64,000 nt of DNA from a bacterium (GTDB taxonomy: Bacteria > Vulcanimicrobiota > Xenobia > Xenobiales > JADMJV01), in contig JAFEBA010000005.1 in assembly GCA_018266105.1 (NCBI GenBank), forward strand, positions 58,972-122,971, given 5' to 3'. The position numbers were made by a program, and so were the translations under genes. The notes beneath the pieces were generated by a model, which was not told the DNA's origin, made no database searches, and was given only the letters and a program-made list of their open reading frames with translations. Position 1 is the stretch's first letter. Each line of letters begins with the position of its first letter. This document shows, piece by piece, positions 51,324-59,092 of the stretch.

Positions 51324-52391
51324 ATGAAAATCATGTCCAATCCCGCACCGCTGGCTCCCGCGGCGCTGCCCCCCTCGGGGCCCAAGAATGACCCACCCGA
51401 ACCCCCTCGGGTCAAGGAAGAGTTCCAGGATCAGGCCGATGTCTACAACGCCTCACGCGGACTCGGCAACAAAGTTTCCGGGGCCTTAACCGGGGTGGCC
51501 GGACATCTGATTGGAAACGTAGCTCAGATGCCCGCGATGGTAGGCTCTACCTATAGAAACTTGTGGAAAGCCGAAACAATCGGACCTTATGCCAAGATCG
51601 TAGGAAGCTTCGTGGCTCTGGCTGGAATCCCGATGGTGGCGGCAGGTGCTCTGCTGGCCACCCCCTTTATGGGCATCGCCGAAGCCTTTCAAGACTCGGA
51701 TCGCCCCTACAGCCCCCTGAAGGCTGACACCATCGGCGAAGTAGCGGGTCGAATCACCAATTCTCAGAACGGCCCGGCCACGCTGGTAGGCAAGGCGATC
51801 GCCAATATGGATAAGTTCGGGAACAAGAAACTGGCCCCCGGTCAGGAGCCTTGGGACATCCCGCTGGATAAGATCTTCAAGGGCGCTCTGGATGGACTGG
51901 AGTTCCTAATGGTCAAAGTTCCAGTGCAGGCTTATAAGATTGGCAAGAAGGTGGCTATCGCCACCAAGGATGTGGCCGTGGAGGGCGCTAAACTGGCCAA
52001 ACAAGGCGCTATCGAGACCGCCAAGTTCGTCAAGGAGTATGCTCCCAAGTTGGCCGCCGCCACCTTCTCAGGCGTGACCAGCGCACTCATCGCCGGCCCG
52101 GCCGGCCTGGTGATTGGCACCGGCGTCGGTTTGATGTTGGCCGCCAAGGACATTAAGCACGCCGTTACCGATAAGGATCGTAGTTTTGCCTCCAGGGTAG
52201 GCGGCGTGGCCAAAACTCTGGCTTATATCCCGGTGGGACCGGTGATGGCCGGTCTGGCCTTGCGCGACAACTTCTCTCGAGGTTTCTCGGAAGGCTGGCA
52301 CGGTCACCCCATCGAGTCGATCAAGACCACCGGCAAAGCCGTGATGGAAAAAGCTAGAGAAGCCCTGCACGGCCACAAGGGAGAGCAGTAG
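51324..52391 (+). CDS. Ala/Gly-rich hydrophobic protein, first of a paralogous pair
   Basis: The 355-residue protein begins MKIMSNPAPLAPAALPPS and then alternates amphipathic and hydrophobic helices (KIVGSFVALAGIPMVAAGALLA, ATFSGVTSALIAGPAGLVIG). It shares with the next gene a block order IGPxxK-[IV]-x(n)-PWDIPL. ATG 51324, preceded by AAAAGG, is preferred over an upstream TTG. No signal peptide or known family. Together with the adjacent gene it may form membrane-inserted or lipid-associated assemblies; this is a guess from hydrophobicity. Confidence 0.6.
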   Translation: MKIMSNPAPLAPAALPPSGPKNDPPEPPRVKEEFQDQADVYNASRGLGNKVSGALTGVAGHLIGNVAQMPAMVGSTYRNLWKAETIGPYAKIVGSFVALAGIPMVAAGALLATPFMGIAEAFQDSDRPYSPLKADTIGEVAGRITNSQNGPATLVGKAIANMDKFGNKKLAPGQEPWDIPLDKIFKGALDGLEFLMVKVPVQAYKIGKKVAIATKDVAVEGAKLAKQGAIETAKFVKEYAPKLAAATFSGVTSALIAGPAGLVIGTGVGLMLAAKDIKHAVTDKDRSFASRVGGVAKTLAYIPVGPVMAGLALRDNFSRGFSEGWHGHPIESIKTTGKAVMEKAREALHGHKGEQ

Positions 52392-52392
52392 T

Positions 52393-53931
52393 ATGAATAT
52401 CGCGTCCTTAACCCCCAAGGTTGGATTCCAACCGGCTAAGAAGCTGCCCGACCCGAACGAGCCGCCCCCGCCTCCGCGCAACAACGCCAGTACGGTGACT
52501 CAAAAAATTGTCGACGCCACCGTGGATAGCACCCTGGCCGGCACCGACCGAGTCGTCGGGACGCTGGCCGGGATGACCACCGCCACCGTCGGTTACATCT
52601 CCAAGCTTCCCAGTCTGGCCGCTCACTCCGTTCAGAGTGCATACAACCTCTTCGAATCCGAAGTCATCGGACCGAACATCAAAGTCATTGCTGGCCTGGC
52701 CAGTCCGCTCATCCTGGCCGCCGGTGTGGTGGGCGCGGGACTGGGGCTGGTAATTCACGCGGTGGCTGGAGCGGCGAGAGGCTTTTCCGCCCACGAATCC
52801 GACAAGCCACGGGACTTCACCATCGGCAAAGCCGTGGATACGACCTGGACCAAAGCCCGCAAGTCGGTTGAGGAGTTTTCCAACGACATGGTCTCCGGCA
52901 GCGCCGAAGTTAGGGCCCGGAAGCTGGCCGAAGGTGAGGATCCTTGGGACATCCCTTTGCCGCCCTTTGGCCGCACCGCCAAAACCATAGCCGCCACCGT
53001 CGCCGGTGTGGCCATCGGCGGAGTGGGCGGTATCGCCACCGCTCTGGCCACCACCGCCAACCAGGCCTGGAGCGGCGTGAAGCAGGCTAACCTGGCCGGA
53101 CTGGCCACGGTTGCGGCTTCGCCCGTGACCGGCGTCTTGCACGGCGCCAGCAAAGTCTTCACCACTCCTGTCGCGGCGGCCGCCGTGGCCTGGAAAGAGA
53201 AGTCCTTGGGCGGGGCTCTTAAGAGCGCCGGTCAGGAGTGCTTCGACTCTCAGGCCGGTCGCTTCTCTAGCGCCGCCGGCGCCTTCGTGGGCGGTGCGGT
53301 TGCAGCCGTGCCTTCGGCCGCCGGCGCGGTGCTCACCAGCACCTTCGGCGACCTGGGTAAGGGCCTGAAGATGGCGGCCACAGACGAACAACTCGGACTG
53401 GGAGCCAAGGGTCTGGCTGCCCTGGGCACCCTGGTCAGCTCGCCTGTTTCCGGCGTCGTGCACGGCGCAGCCACGGCCATCAGCACGCCTTTCAGTTCAA
53501 TGGCTGCGGGTTGGAACAAAACCTCCCTGGCCGAGGGCCTGGCCCACGGTGTTCCCACCGCGCGCACGGCCACCAGGCCTCTGGCCAACACCCTGGGCGC
53601 TTTCGCGGGCGGACTGGCGGTCGGCACTGTGTCGGCTGCTTCGACCACGGCCGCCGGCCTGGTCTCCGAGGTGGGCGGGGGCATCCTGGATGCCGCCACC
53701 GACAAGCAACTCAACCTGCGCGGCAAGGTTCTGGCCGGAGTGGGCGGAGTTCCCGGCGACATCATCACGGCCGTGGGCCAGGGTGTGGGAACTCTGGTGA
53801 TCACTCCCTTCAAGGCCGCTGGCGGCGCCATCGAGGGCGAATCCACCAGCGCCGGCGTGAAAACTTCGGCCCAGTATGGTGCAGGAGCGGTATCGGCCGC
53901 GGCCAGCCCGGAAAAGACGATGCTCCAATAG
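52393..53931 (+). CDS. Ala/Gly-rich hydrophobic protein with 107-residue repeats
   Basis: The 512-residue protein begins MNIASLTPKVGFQPAKKLP, then shares with its upstream neighbour the IGPNIKVIAGLASPLILAAG region and the EDPWDIPL block. It has internal repeats of about 107 residues (SPVTGVLHGASKVFTTP, SPVSGVVHGAATAISTP and a degenerate third). The whole is Ala/Gly/Val-rich with many helix-breaking turns, suggesting amphipathic or membrane-associated helical hairpins. ATG 52393 follows the preceding stop by 1 bp, so the two are one operon. A strong terminator follows at 53952-53990. Function unknown. Confidence 0.65.
   Translation: MNIASLTPKVGFQPAKKLPDPNEPPPPPRNNASTVTQKIVDATVDSTLAGTDRVVGTLAGMTTATVGYISKLPSLAAHSVQSAYNLFESEVIGPNIKVIAGLASPLILAAGVVGAGLGLVIHAVAGAARGFSAHESDKPRDFTIGKAVDTTWTKARKSVEEFSNDMVSGSAEVRARKLAEGEDPWDIPLPPFGRTAKTIAATVAGVAIGGVGGIATALATTANQAWSGVKQANLAGLATVAASPVTGVLHGASKVFTTPVAAAAVAWKEKSLGGALKSAGQECFDSQAGRFSSAAGAFVGGAVAAVPSAAGAVLTSTFGDLGKGLKMAATDEQLGLGAKGLAALGTLVSSPVSGVVHGAATAISTPFSSMAAGWNKTSLAEGLAHGVPTARTATRPLANTLGAFAGGLAVGTVSAASTTAAGLVSEVGGGILDAATDKQLNLRGKVLAGVGGVPGDIITAVGQGVGTLVITPFKAAGGAIEGESTSAGVKTSAQYGAGAVSAAASPEKTMLQ
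53122..53763 (+). repeat. Two 321-bp (107-residue) tandem repeats
   Basis: Codons for the SP-V/T-G-V-L/V-HGA block occur at 53122 and 53443, 321 bp apart, followed in each unit by a TTP/STP motif and an Ala/Gly-rich stretch with TDEQLGLGAKG or TDKQLNLRGKV. A third, degenerate copy starts about 103 codons later. The repeats are diverged at DNA level. Confidence 0.7.
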
Positions 53932-53951
53932 TCCGCTGAACGCGAACGTTC

Positions 53952-53990
53952 AAACGCCCCGAAGGCCTGGCCTGCGGGGCGTTTTTGTTT
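53952..53990 (+). terminator. Strong rho-independent terminator
   Basis: AAACGCCCCG pairs perfectly with CGGGGCGTTT across a 13-base loop that itself contains GGCC/GGCC symmetry, and the stem runs into TTTTTGTTT. It ends the paralogous hydrophobic-protein operon. Because both strands end in A/T runs it could work in either direction, but only the plus-strand gene needs it. Confidence 0.9.
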
Positions 53991-54089
53991 CGGCTTATTG
54001 CTTTGTAACACGGTTCACAGAGCTACGTTTTCTACCGTGCTAATTTGAGCGGGTAAGACGCTTGAACAAAATGATGAAAGCAGGCACCC

Positions 54090-54809
54090 TTGAAATTTCT
54101 TGCTTCTATCCTCCTATTTGTCTCAATGGCCAACCTGGCATCAGCCAACCCGCATCCCCCGATTCCTCCTCAGGCGGTTTCGCATTCTGACGCCGGCAAA
54201 GCCCTCTTCAACAGTAAATGTGCAAGCTGTCACACGGGAGGGGCGGCTTCGAATCCCAAGGATATTCTGACGGCCGCCAACCCCAACATGTGGGACCTCT
54301 TTTCACAGTATCCGGCCAATTATCCAGCCTCGATGGTCTCTACCATCGCCAGCTTGACTCCCCAGCAACTGGATGATCTCTCGGTCTATCTGGCCGACCA
54401 GGATTCGGCCTACTACACGCTTCAAGGGAAGGTCACCCAGAATGGTAGCCCGCTGTCGGGCGTCACTGTCACCCTCACGACAGAGTATAAGATGGGCACC
54501 AATCTGTATTTTCCCGCTCAGCAAACTCTGACCGACGGCCAGGGCAAATTCAGCTTCAAGACCTGGGCTGGCCGTAAAGCTCTCTCGGTGAGCAAGACTG
54601 GCTACAATTTTCTGCCCAATCACCGCTCAAATATTGGGCTTTCCTGTGATATCGGAGACTTCGGAACCTACAGCCAAGGTAGTATCCAGGTCACTGGCAG
54701 TCATGGCCCGGACGGTCCGATTCTGAGTGGCGAAATCTTCCAGACCCTGCAGTTTTACAAGACTCAGGTTTCCAAGAATCTGCCCTGGCTGTTGAACTCT
54801 CAACCGTGA
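54090..54809 (+). CDS. Secreted c-type cytochrome with regulatory-like beta domain
   Basis: The 239-residue protein has a signal peptide (MKFLASILLFVSMANLASA) and one haem-binding motif CASCH (in FNSKCASCHTGG) within a small class I cytochrome fold. Candidate axial Met residues lie in NPNMWDLF and PASMVSTIASL. A carboxypeptidase-regulatory-like sandwich (about 112-200, LQGKVTQNGSPLSGVTVTLT, LTDGQGKFSFKTWAG) follows. The TTG start has CAGG upstream. Its stop overlaps the next gene as GTGA, making it the first gene of an operon with three pseudopilins; an electron-transfer role on the cell surface is inferred from this context. Confidence 0.8.
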   Translation: MKFLASILLFVSMANLASANPHPPIPPQAVSHSDAGKALFNSKCASCHTGGAASNPKDILTAANPNMWDLFSQYPANYPASMVSTIASLTPQQLDDLSVYLADQDSAYYTLQGKVTQNGSPLSGVTVTLTTEYKMGTNLYFPAQQTLTDGQGKFSFKTWAGRKALSVSKTGYNFLPNHRSNIGLSCDIGDFGTYSQGSIQVTGSHGPDGPILSGEIFQTLQFYKTQVSKNLPWLLNSQP

Positions 54810-56083
54810 GGCGGTCGCGGGGTTTCGTCTTGATGGCTGCGCTAATGCTCTCCGTGGTTCTGACTTTGGTAACGCTGCTGGTGCTCCAGCAGCGTCGACT
54901 ACTGGCCAATCGCAGCCTGCACTTCGAGCGCCAGTATGCCGTTGCTGACCAGGCCTATGCTGACTTTCAGCACAAGCTGGCTCTGGAGCAAATAGGGGCG
55001 GTCAAAATTCCCAGTCGCGGTTACACTGCAGACTCGTCCTTTATGGATTTTAGTGCTCAGGCTGGCGACGTGCGTCAAACCTTTCGAGGAGTGGCCAGCA
55101 CGACTTTCCCCATCGGATTGGTCGCACAGCAGGGTGACCTTGAGATTAGAACTGTCCGATCAGTCCATGACTACGATAACGGTCCCCGGGATGAACGGCT
55201 GATGGGATTGATGGCTCAGATTGCCGCCTCGGGAAATGTTCGAGTCAACGGCCACCTCAACGGTCACGCTTATTCACAGAGCGGTCAAGCTGTCTGCGCT
55301 GACGGCAGTGGCATCTTGCACAGCCACCCGGAGGCCAGCCCGACTCAGTTGTCTGGGGAATTTGAGGATGCTGTCAGCTCTCTCCGCAATGGTCTACAGT
55401 CACAAACCGAGCTGCTTGCTTTTCCCAGTTCGATCCCTGTCTGTTTGCGGATCCCACCCGACCAGTCGCGGACTTACCCCTCCGGCCTGAGGATAGGCAA
55501 AGATTTGGTGATCGGGGACAATTCGGTCCTGCTGGTCAAGGGCGACCTATATGTCTCGGGTGCGGTTTACCTGGGGCGGCACAGCAGCCTGATGGTTCAA
55601 GGAGCGGCCACTTGCTCAGGTCTGAACCTGAGCTATTCCTGGCATAGACAAGGCCTGAATCTGGCCAGCATCTGTAGCTGCGTTTACAGCCTTGGTTCGC
55701 TGCAGATCCTCGGAAAGGGTATGGCCTGTGCTGAAATCACGGATTGGGTGCCAGGGGACCCTGCCTGGCCTGATTACCTCGGGTCGTGCAAGGCCGACGA
55801 GCCAGATACGGTCGATGTTCCCGGGGTCTTGCTGGTCTGTGATTCGAACCTGCTGGTGCAGGGAGGCCAAAAGGTGGCCGGACTTCTCTATGCCCAGGGC
55901 ATTCAGCTGAGCGGAGTTGACCAGCTCTTGGGGGTGGCGTGGTCGAGGCAATCCCTGCAGGCCGGTGATACGAACTATCGCTACTTTCCCTTTTATAGTC
56001 ACGCTTTCGCCCATACGAGTGCGGCCAACGTGATCCTGGAGGCCTCGCGTAGCCACGCCACCGCCTGGGGGCAGTTCCGTTGA
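54806..56083 (+). CDS. PilX/minor-pseudopilin-like protein
   Basis: The 425-residue protein starts at GTG 54806 with MRRSRGFVLMAALMLSVVLTL, a type IV pilin-like N-terminal helix (GFVLMAAL resembles GxxLI with a Gly before the cleavage site). A long beta-rich passenger with a polymer-forming-like repeat region (VNGHLNGHAYSQSG, LVIGDNSVLLVKGDLYVSGA) follows. Cys pairs (CSCVY, ATCSG) may form disulfides. The Glu5 of major pilins is absent, as in some PilX proteins. Overlaps on both sides bind it into the cytochrome-pilin operon. Confidence 0.7.
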   Translation: MRRSRGFVLMAALMLSVVLTLVTLLVLQQRRLLANRSLHFERQYAVADQAYADFQHKLALEQIGAVKIPSRGYTADSSFMDFSAQAGDVRQTFRGVASTTFPIGLVAQQGDLEIRTVRSVHDYDNGPRDERLMGLMAQIAASGNVRVNGHLNGHAYSQSGQAVCADGSGILHSHPEASPTQLSGEFEDAVSSLRNGLQSQTELLAFPSSIPVCLRIPPDQSRTYPSGLRIGKDLVIGDNSVLLVKGDLYVSGAVYLGRHSSLMVQGAATCSGLNLSYSWHRQGLNLASICSCVYSLGSLQILGKGMACAEITDWVPGDPAWPDYLGSCKADEPDTVDVPGVLLVCDSNLLVQGGQKVAGLLYAQGIQLSGVDQLLGVAWSRQSLQAGDTNYRYFPFYSHAFAHTSAANVILEASRSHATAWGQFR

Positions 56084-56460
56084 TTCGGCGAGGCTACACT
56101 TTGATTGAAATCGCAATTGCGGCCACTTTACTTGCTTTGGTATTGCTCTCAGTGCTAAGCAACCTGAGTCTGAACCACCGAGCCGTCACAAGCGACCGGA
56201 ATCGTACCAACGCTCTTTGCATCGGGCACGCGACCCTAGAATCGGTCCGATGTTTGCCCTTTGGCTCCGACCCTCAAATCTTATGCGGTAAGGTCGATTG
56301 GCCCCCCGAACAACTCGACGGACATCGCGTTCAGAATCAGTACGAAGTCAGCCAGATTCACTGCGAGCCGTCCAGTAACCCCGATTTCCAGAAGGTTACG
56401 GTCACGGTCGCCTGGAGTGGCGGCCGCTCCATTCAGGTGGACGGCTGGTGGTCCCGTTGA
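56080..56460 (+). CDS. Prepilin-type protein (PilV/GspI-like)
   Basis: The 126-residue protein starts at TTG 56080 (TTGA overlap). It has a clear class III prepilin peptide RRGYTLIEIAIAATLLALVL: Gly at the cleavage site, then Tyr-Thr-Leu-Ile-Glu with Glu at position 5, and a hydrophobic helix. A short beta-rich C-terminal domain with several Cys (NALCIGHA, VRCLPF, ILCGKV, IHCEPS) follows. It should be processed by a prepilin peptidase and inserted into a pilus or pseudopilus tip. Confidence 0.85.
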   Translation: MIRRGYTLIEIAIAATLLALVLLSVLSNLSLNHRAVTSDRNRTNALCIGHATLESVRCLPFGSDPQILCGKVDWPPEQLDGHRVQNQYEVSQIHCEPSSNPDFQKVTVTVAWSGGRSIQVDGWWSR

Positions 56461-57056
56461 ACAGGCGGGGCTGGACACTGTTAGAAATGCTGGTGGTTGC
56501 TTCGCTGGCCAGTCTGTTGCTGCTGATGATCACCGGGCTGCACAGCCGGGTGCAGAGTCAATCCCAAGAACCACTGCAGCTGGTCGAACATGAGCAGGTA
56601 GGACAGTATGTGCTGCAGCATCTTCAGAGGGAGATTCAGGAGAGTAACCTGCAAAGTCTGAGAAGCCTGCCTGACGGCTTTATCTGTGAATCGCCTCGTG
56701 ATTTTCAGGATGTCATTCGCTTCAACGACTTTGGGACGGTGAACTGGCAAAAGTTTGTGCGCTACCAGGTCATCTGTGGCGAATTGGTCGTGGACCAGAG
56801 CGATTCAGGTCTGAGCCTGGAACCCGGTCAGGCCCCCGAGCCTTTCTTGCCCACTCCAGAGTACCGGCGGGTGCTGGCTCGTCAACTTGGAAGCCTGAAC
56901 TTAAGCTACCGAGATGCCGACGGCGAATATCGACCATTTACGCAAACCCAAAGAGGCGAGCCGGCTCTTCTTTCTTTCGACTTGCGCTCTAGAAATTCGC
57001 AGACGGGCCGTCTCACTCTGACTCACCTGCAGACGGGTGTCCGCCCGCGCAATTAG
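56457..57056 (+). CDS. Prepilin-type protein (PilW/GspJ-like)
   Basis: Starting at TTG 56457 (TTGA overlap with the previous stop), the 199-residue protein begins MNRRGWTLLEMLVVASLASL, a prepilin motif with Gly cleavage site and Glu5. The C-terminal domain is beta-rich and resembles PilW/GspJ minor pilins in position, but sequence similarity is weak. It is the last gene of the cytochrome-pilin operon. No pilus assembly ATPase, platform protein or secretin gene lies in the window, so those must be elsewhere. Confidence 0.8.
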   Translation: MNRRGWTLLEMLVVASLASLLLLMITGLHSRVQSQSQEPLQLVEHEQVGQYVLQHLQREIQESNLQSLRSLPDGFICESPRDFQDVIRFNDFGTVNWQKFVRYQVICGELVVDQSDSGLSLEPGQAPEPFLPTPEYRRVLARQLGSLNLSYRDADGEYRPFTQTQRGEPALLSFDLRSRNSQTGRLTLTHLQTGVRPRN

Positions 57057-57093
57057 GTTCCGCGCGATTACGGTTACACCCGTCTGGGCGAAG

Positions 57094-57555
57094 TTAGACT
57101 CCGGCCATCATTTTCTGGCCGCGTTCCATCATCTGGTCATAGCTGAGCTCTTCCTTGCGCGTCATCAGCATCCACTGGTGTCCAAAGGGATCATTGACGA
57201 CTCCCATGCGGTCACCCCAGAAGGCGTCTTGCATGGGTTGAACCACCTTGGCTCCGGCTTTCACCGCGCGGTCAAAGACTTTGTCCGCATCCAGGCAGTA
57301 CATGGTCATGGTGACGGTGGAGGTTTTGGCTTCTTTGGGCGAGCGTGTGTAGCCCTGGCCGCAGTCGTCAGCCAGGAAAACCATACAGCCTGCGATGCGC
57401 ATCTCGGCGTGCATGATCTTCCCGTTGGGTCCGGGCATTCGCATGACTTCTTCGGCCGCGAAAACCTTTCTGTAGTAGTCCATGGCCTTGGCGCAATCGT
57501 GCAGGCAAAGGTGGGGAATGAGCGGCTGAGCGCCATTGGGAACAGGATTGATCAT
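57094..57555 (-). CDS. VOC/PhnB-like glyoxalase-superfamily protein
   Basis: The 153-residue protein shows the PhnB-type VOC fold: PLIPHLCLHDCAKAMDYYRKVF at the start, HAEMRIAGCMVFLADD in the middle and RMGVVNDPFGHQWMLMTR at the end. Such proteins are small metal-binding enzymes or resistance proteins, most of unknown function. GAGGGGG five bases before ATG 57555 supports the start. It is a single gene between convergent and divergent neighbours. Confidence 0.85.
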   Translation of the reverse strand: MINPVPNGAQPLIPHLCLHDCAKAMDYYRKVFAAEEVMRMPGPNGKIMHAEMRIAGCMVFLADDCGQGYTRSPKEAKTSTVTMTMYCLDADKVFDRAVKAGAKVVQPMQDAFWGDRMGVVNDPFGHQWMLMTRKEELSYDQMMERGQKMMAGV

Positions 57556-57652
57556 GGAAACCCCCTCAGTTTAAAGTCGTTGTATTTACCGTCTTCAGAG
57601 CTTGGGTTAAACTCCGACAGGCTTCTAAGCAAAATTTGACAAATCAACCTGA

Positions 57653-58294
57653 ATGTGGCGCTCGTTTTTTCTGATGTGCATGTTCACGCAGGCGGCATTG
57701 GCTGCCCCCATCATGCGGAGCATCAAGCAAGAAATGGCGGCCAGCCAGGGCAGGCCTGGCTACCAACTTGAGGCCAGCTATCCTGACTTTCCCACCGGCG
57801 TCTCGCCAAGGGTCAATCAGGCCTGCCTGGCTCTGCTGAAAGCGGATCTGGAACGCTTCAAAGGCAACTACCAGCATCTATCAACGGGAGGGTCTGCCTG
57901 GAGCTACCAGGCCCGCTGCCGCTTGGAAATGGAGACTTCGGATCTGGTCTCCATTCTTTATAGCGTCACCGCCCATGAGGATGGAGCTCATCCTCGGTTC
58001 TATTTCTTGACTCTGGCCTGCTCGCCCAAAAGCGGTCAGATTTGGCACCTTTCCCAGCAGAAGCTCAAGCCCCTCTCCAGGTATTGCATTGCCGACTTGA
58101 AAAAGCAGTTGAAGTTGAAGGCGGGTGCTGGCGGGGAGGCTCAAATTGAGCAAGGTGCCGCCCCTCGGATGGAAAACTTCAGGGCCGTGCTTCCCACCCC
58201 TCAGGGGCTGCGCATCTATTTTCGCACCGATCAAATCGGACCCAATCTGTTGGGCACCCGCACAGTGACCGTCCCTTATTCCAATCTGCCTTAG
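57653..58294 (+). CDS. Secreted DUF3298-like protein
   Basis: The 213-residue protein has a signal peptide (MWRSFFLMCMFTQAALAA), then LEASYPDFPTGVSPRVNQACLAL and GAHPRFYFLTLACSPKSGQ, and ends with RTVTVPYSNL preceded by LRIYFRTDQIGPN. This order is that of the DUF4163/DUF3298 modules found in RsiV-like and other envelope proteins that bind peptidoglycan fragments or lysozyme. Domain boundaries are inferred. It ends 12 bp from the convergent purQ stop. Confidence 0.65.
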   Translation: MWRSFFLMCMFTQAALAAPIMRSIKQEMAASQGRPGYQLEASYPDFPTGVSPRVNQACLALLKADLERFKGNYQHLSTGGSAWSYQARCRLEMETSDLVSILYSVTAHEDGAHPRFYFLTLACSPKSGQIWHLSQQKLKPLSRYCIADLKKQLKLKAGAGGEAQIEQGAAPRMENFRAVLPTPQGLRIYFRTDQIGPNLLGTRTVTVPYSNLP

Positions 58295-58306
58295 CCGGCG
58301 GGCCGA

Positions 58307-59092
58307 CTAAAGAGCCGCGGCGCGAGAGGGCTCAAGAAGCTCCTGAGCGGCCGCGACCGCGTTGCGGAAGAAGGCCAGCCCGGCGCCTTCGGCGGGGAAC
58401 TCAGTTCCAAAACGACGAGTCAGCTCTTTGTGTCGAGTCCACTCGGGATGCTGGGTTGAACGCAGGAATGCTTCGGGGTGTGGCATGAGACCGAAGACCC
58501 GTCCGCTGGGGTCGCACAGGGCTGCCGCGGCCTGTACGCTGCCGTTGGGATTCTCCGGATAATTGTGGGTCGGGCCGGCCTGGTCGCAATACTGCAGAGG
58601 AACCAGCTCGGCCGGAGGGGTCCCCACCAGCCGGCCTTCCCCATGGCGTACCGGCAATTCAAGGGAGTCCAGGCCTTTGGTAAACACACAGGGCGACAGC
58701 GACTGGGCTTTGAGTCGGACCCAGCGGCACTCAAAACGTCCAGAGGCGTTGGGGGCCAGGCTGCAGCCTTCGGGTAGCAAACCCATCTGCACCAAGGTCT
58801 GGAATCCATTGCACACACCCCAGACCAGTTTGCCCTGGTCTACAAAACGTTGAATGGCCTGACCCAGAGGGGCGCGACGCAAGCGCCGAGCCAGCGCCCG
58901 TCCCGAACCCAGGTGGTCTCCGAAGGAAAAACCGCCTGGTAGAACCAGGATTTGAAAGTCCTCGAGCGAGAGCTGGTGAAGGTCGTTAAGATGACACACT
59001 AACCAATCGGCGTCGGCCAGGCTAAACCCCTGGGCCATCTCGCGGGCGCAGTTGATGCCCTGTCCGGTTAGAATGAGTGCGCGTACTTTCAC
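58307..59092 (-). CDS. purQ: Phosphoribosylformylglycinamidine synthase, glutaminase subunit
   Basis: The 261-residue protein is the class I glutamine amidotransferase subunit that supplies ammonia to PurL in purine synthesis. It has LILTGQGINCAREMAQGF at the start, LVLPGGFSFGDHLGSGRA, the nucleophile Cys in VWGVCNGFQTL, and His/Glu in GLMPHPEAFL. GTG at 59092 overlaps the purL stop codon as GTGA. A longer open frame upstream reads through the end of purL and is not part of the gene. PurQ is last in the purE-K-M-L-Q operon. Confidence 0.93.
   Translation of the reverse strand: MKVRALILTGQGINCAREMAQGFSLADADWLVCHLNDLHQLSLEDFQILVLPGGFSFGDHLGSGRALARRLRRAPLGQAIQRFVDQGKLVWGVCNGFQTLVQMGLLPEGCSLAPNASGRFECRWVRLKAQSLSPCVFTKGLDSLELPVRHGEGRLVGTPPAELVPLQYCDQAGPTHNYPENPNGSVQAAAALCDPSGRVFGLMPHPEAFLRSTQHPEWTRHKELTRRFGTEFPAEGAGLAFFRNAVAAAQELLEPSRAAAL

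Noticed and set aside
50913..56705. Heptapeptide CESPRDF shared by the protein at 50578 and the PilW-like protein
   Set aside because: Flanking residues do not align and the folds differ; a seven-residue match is best treated as chance.
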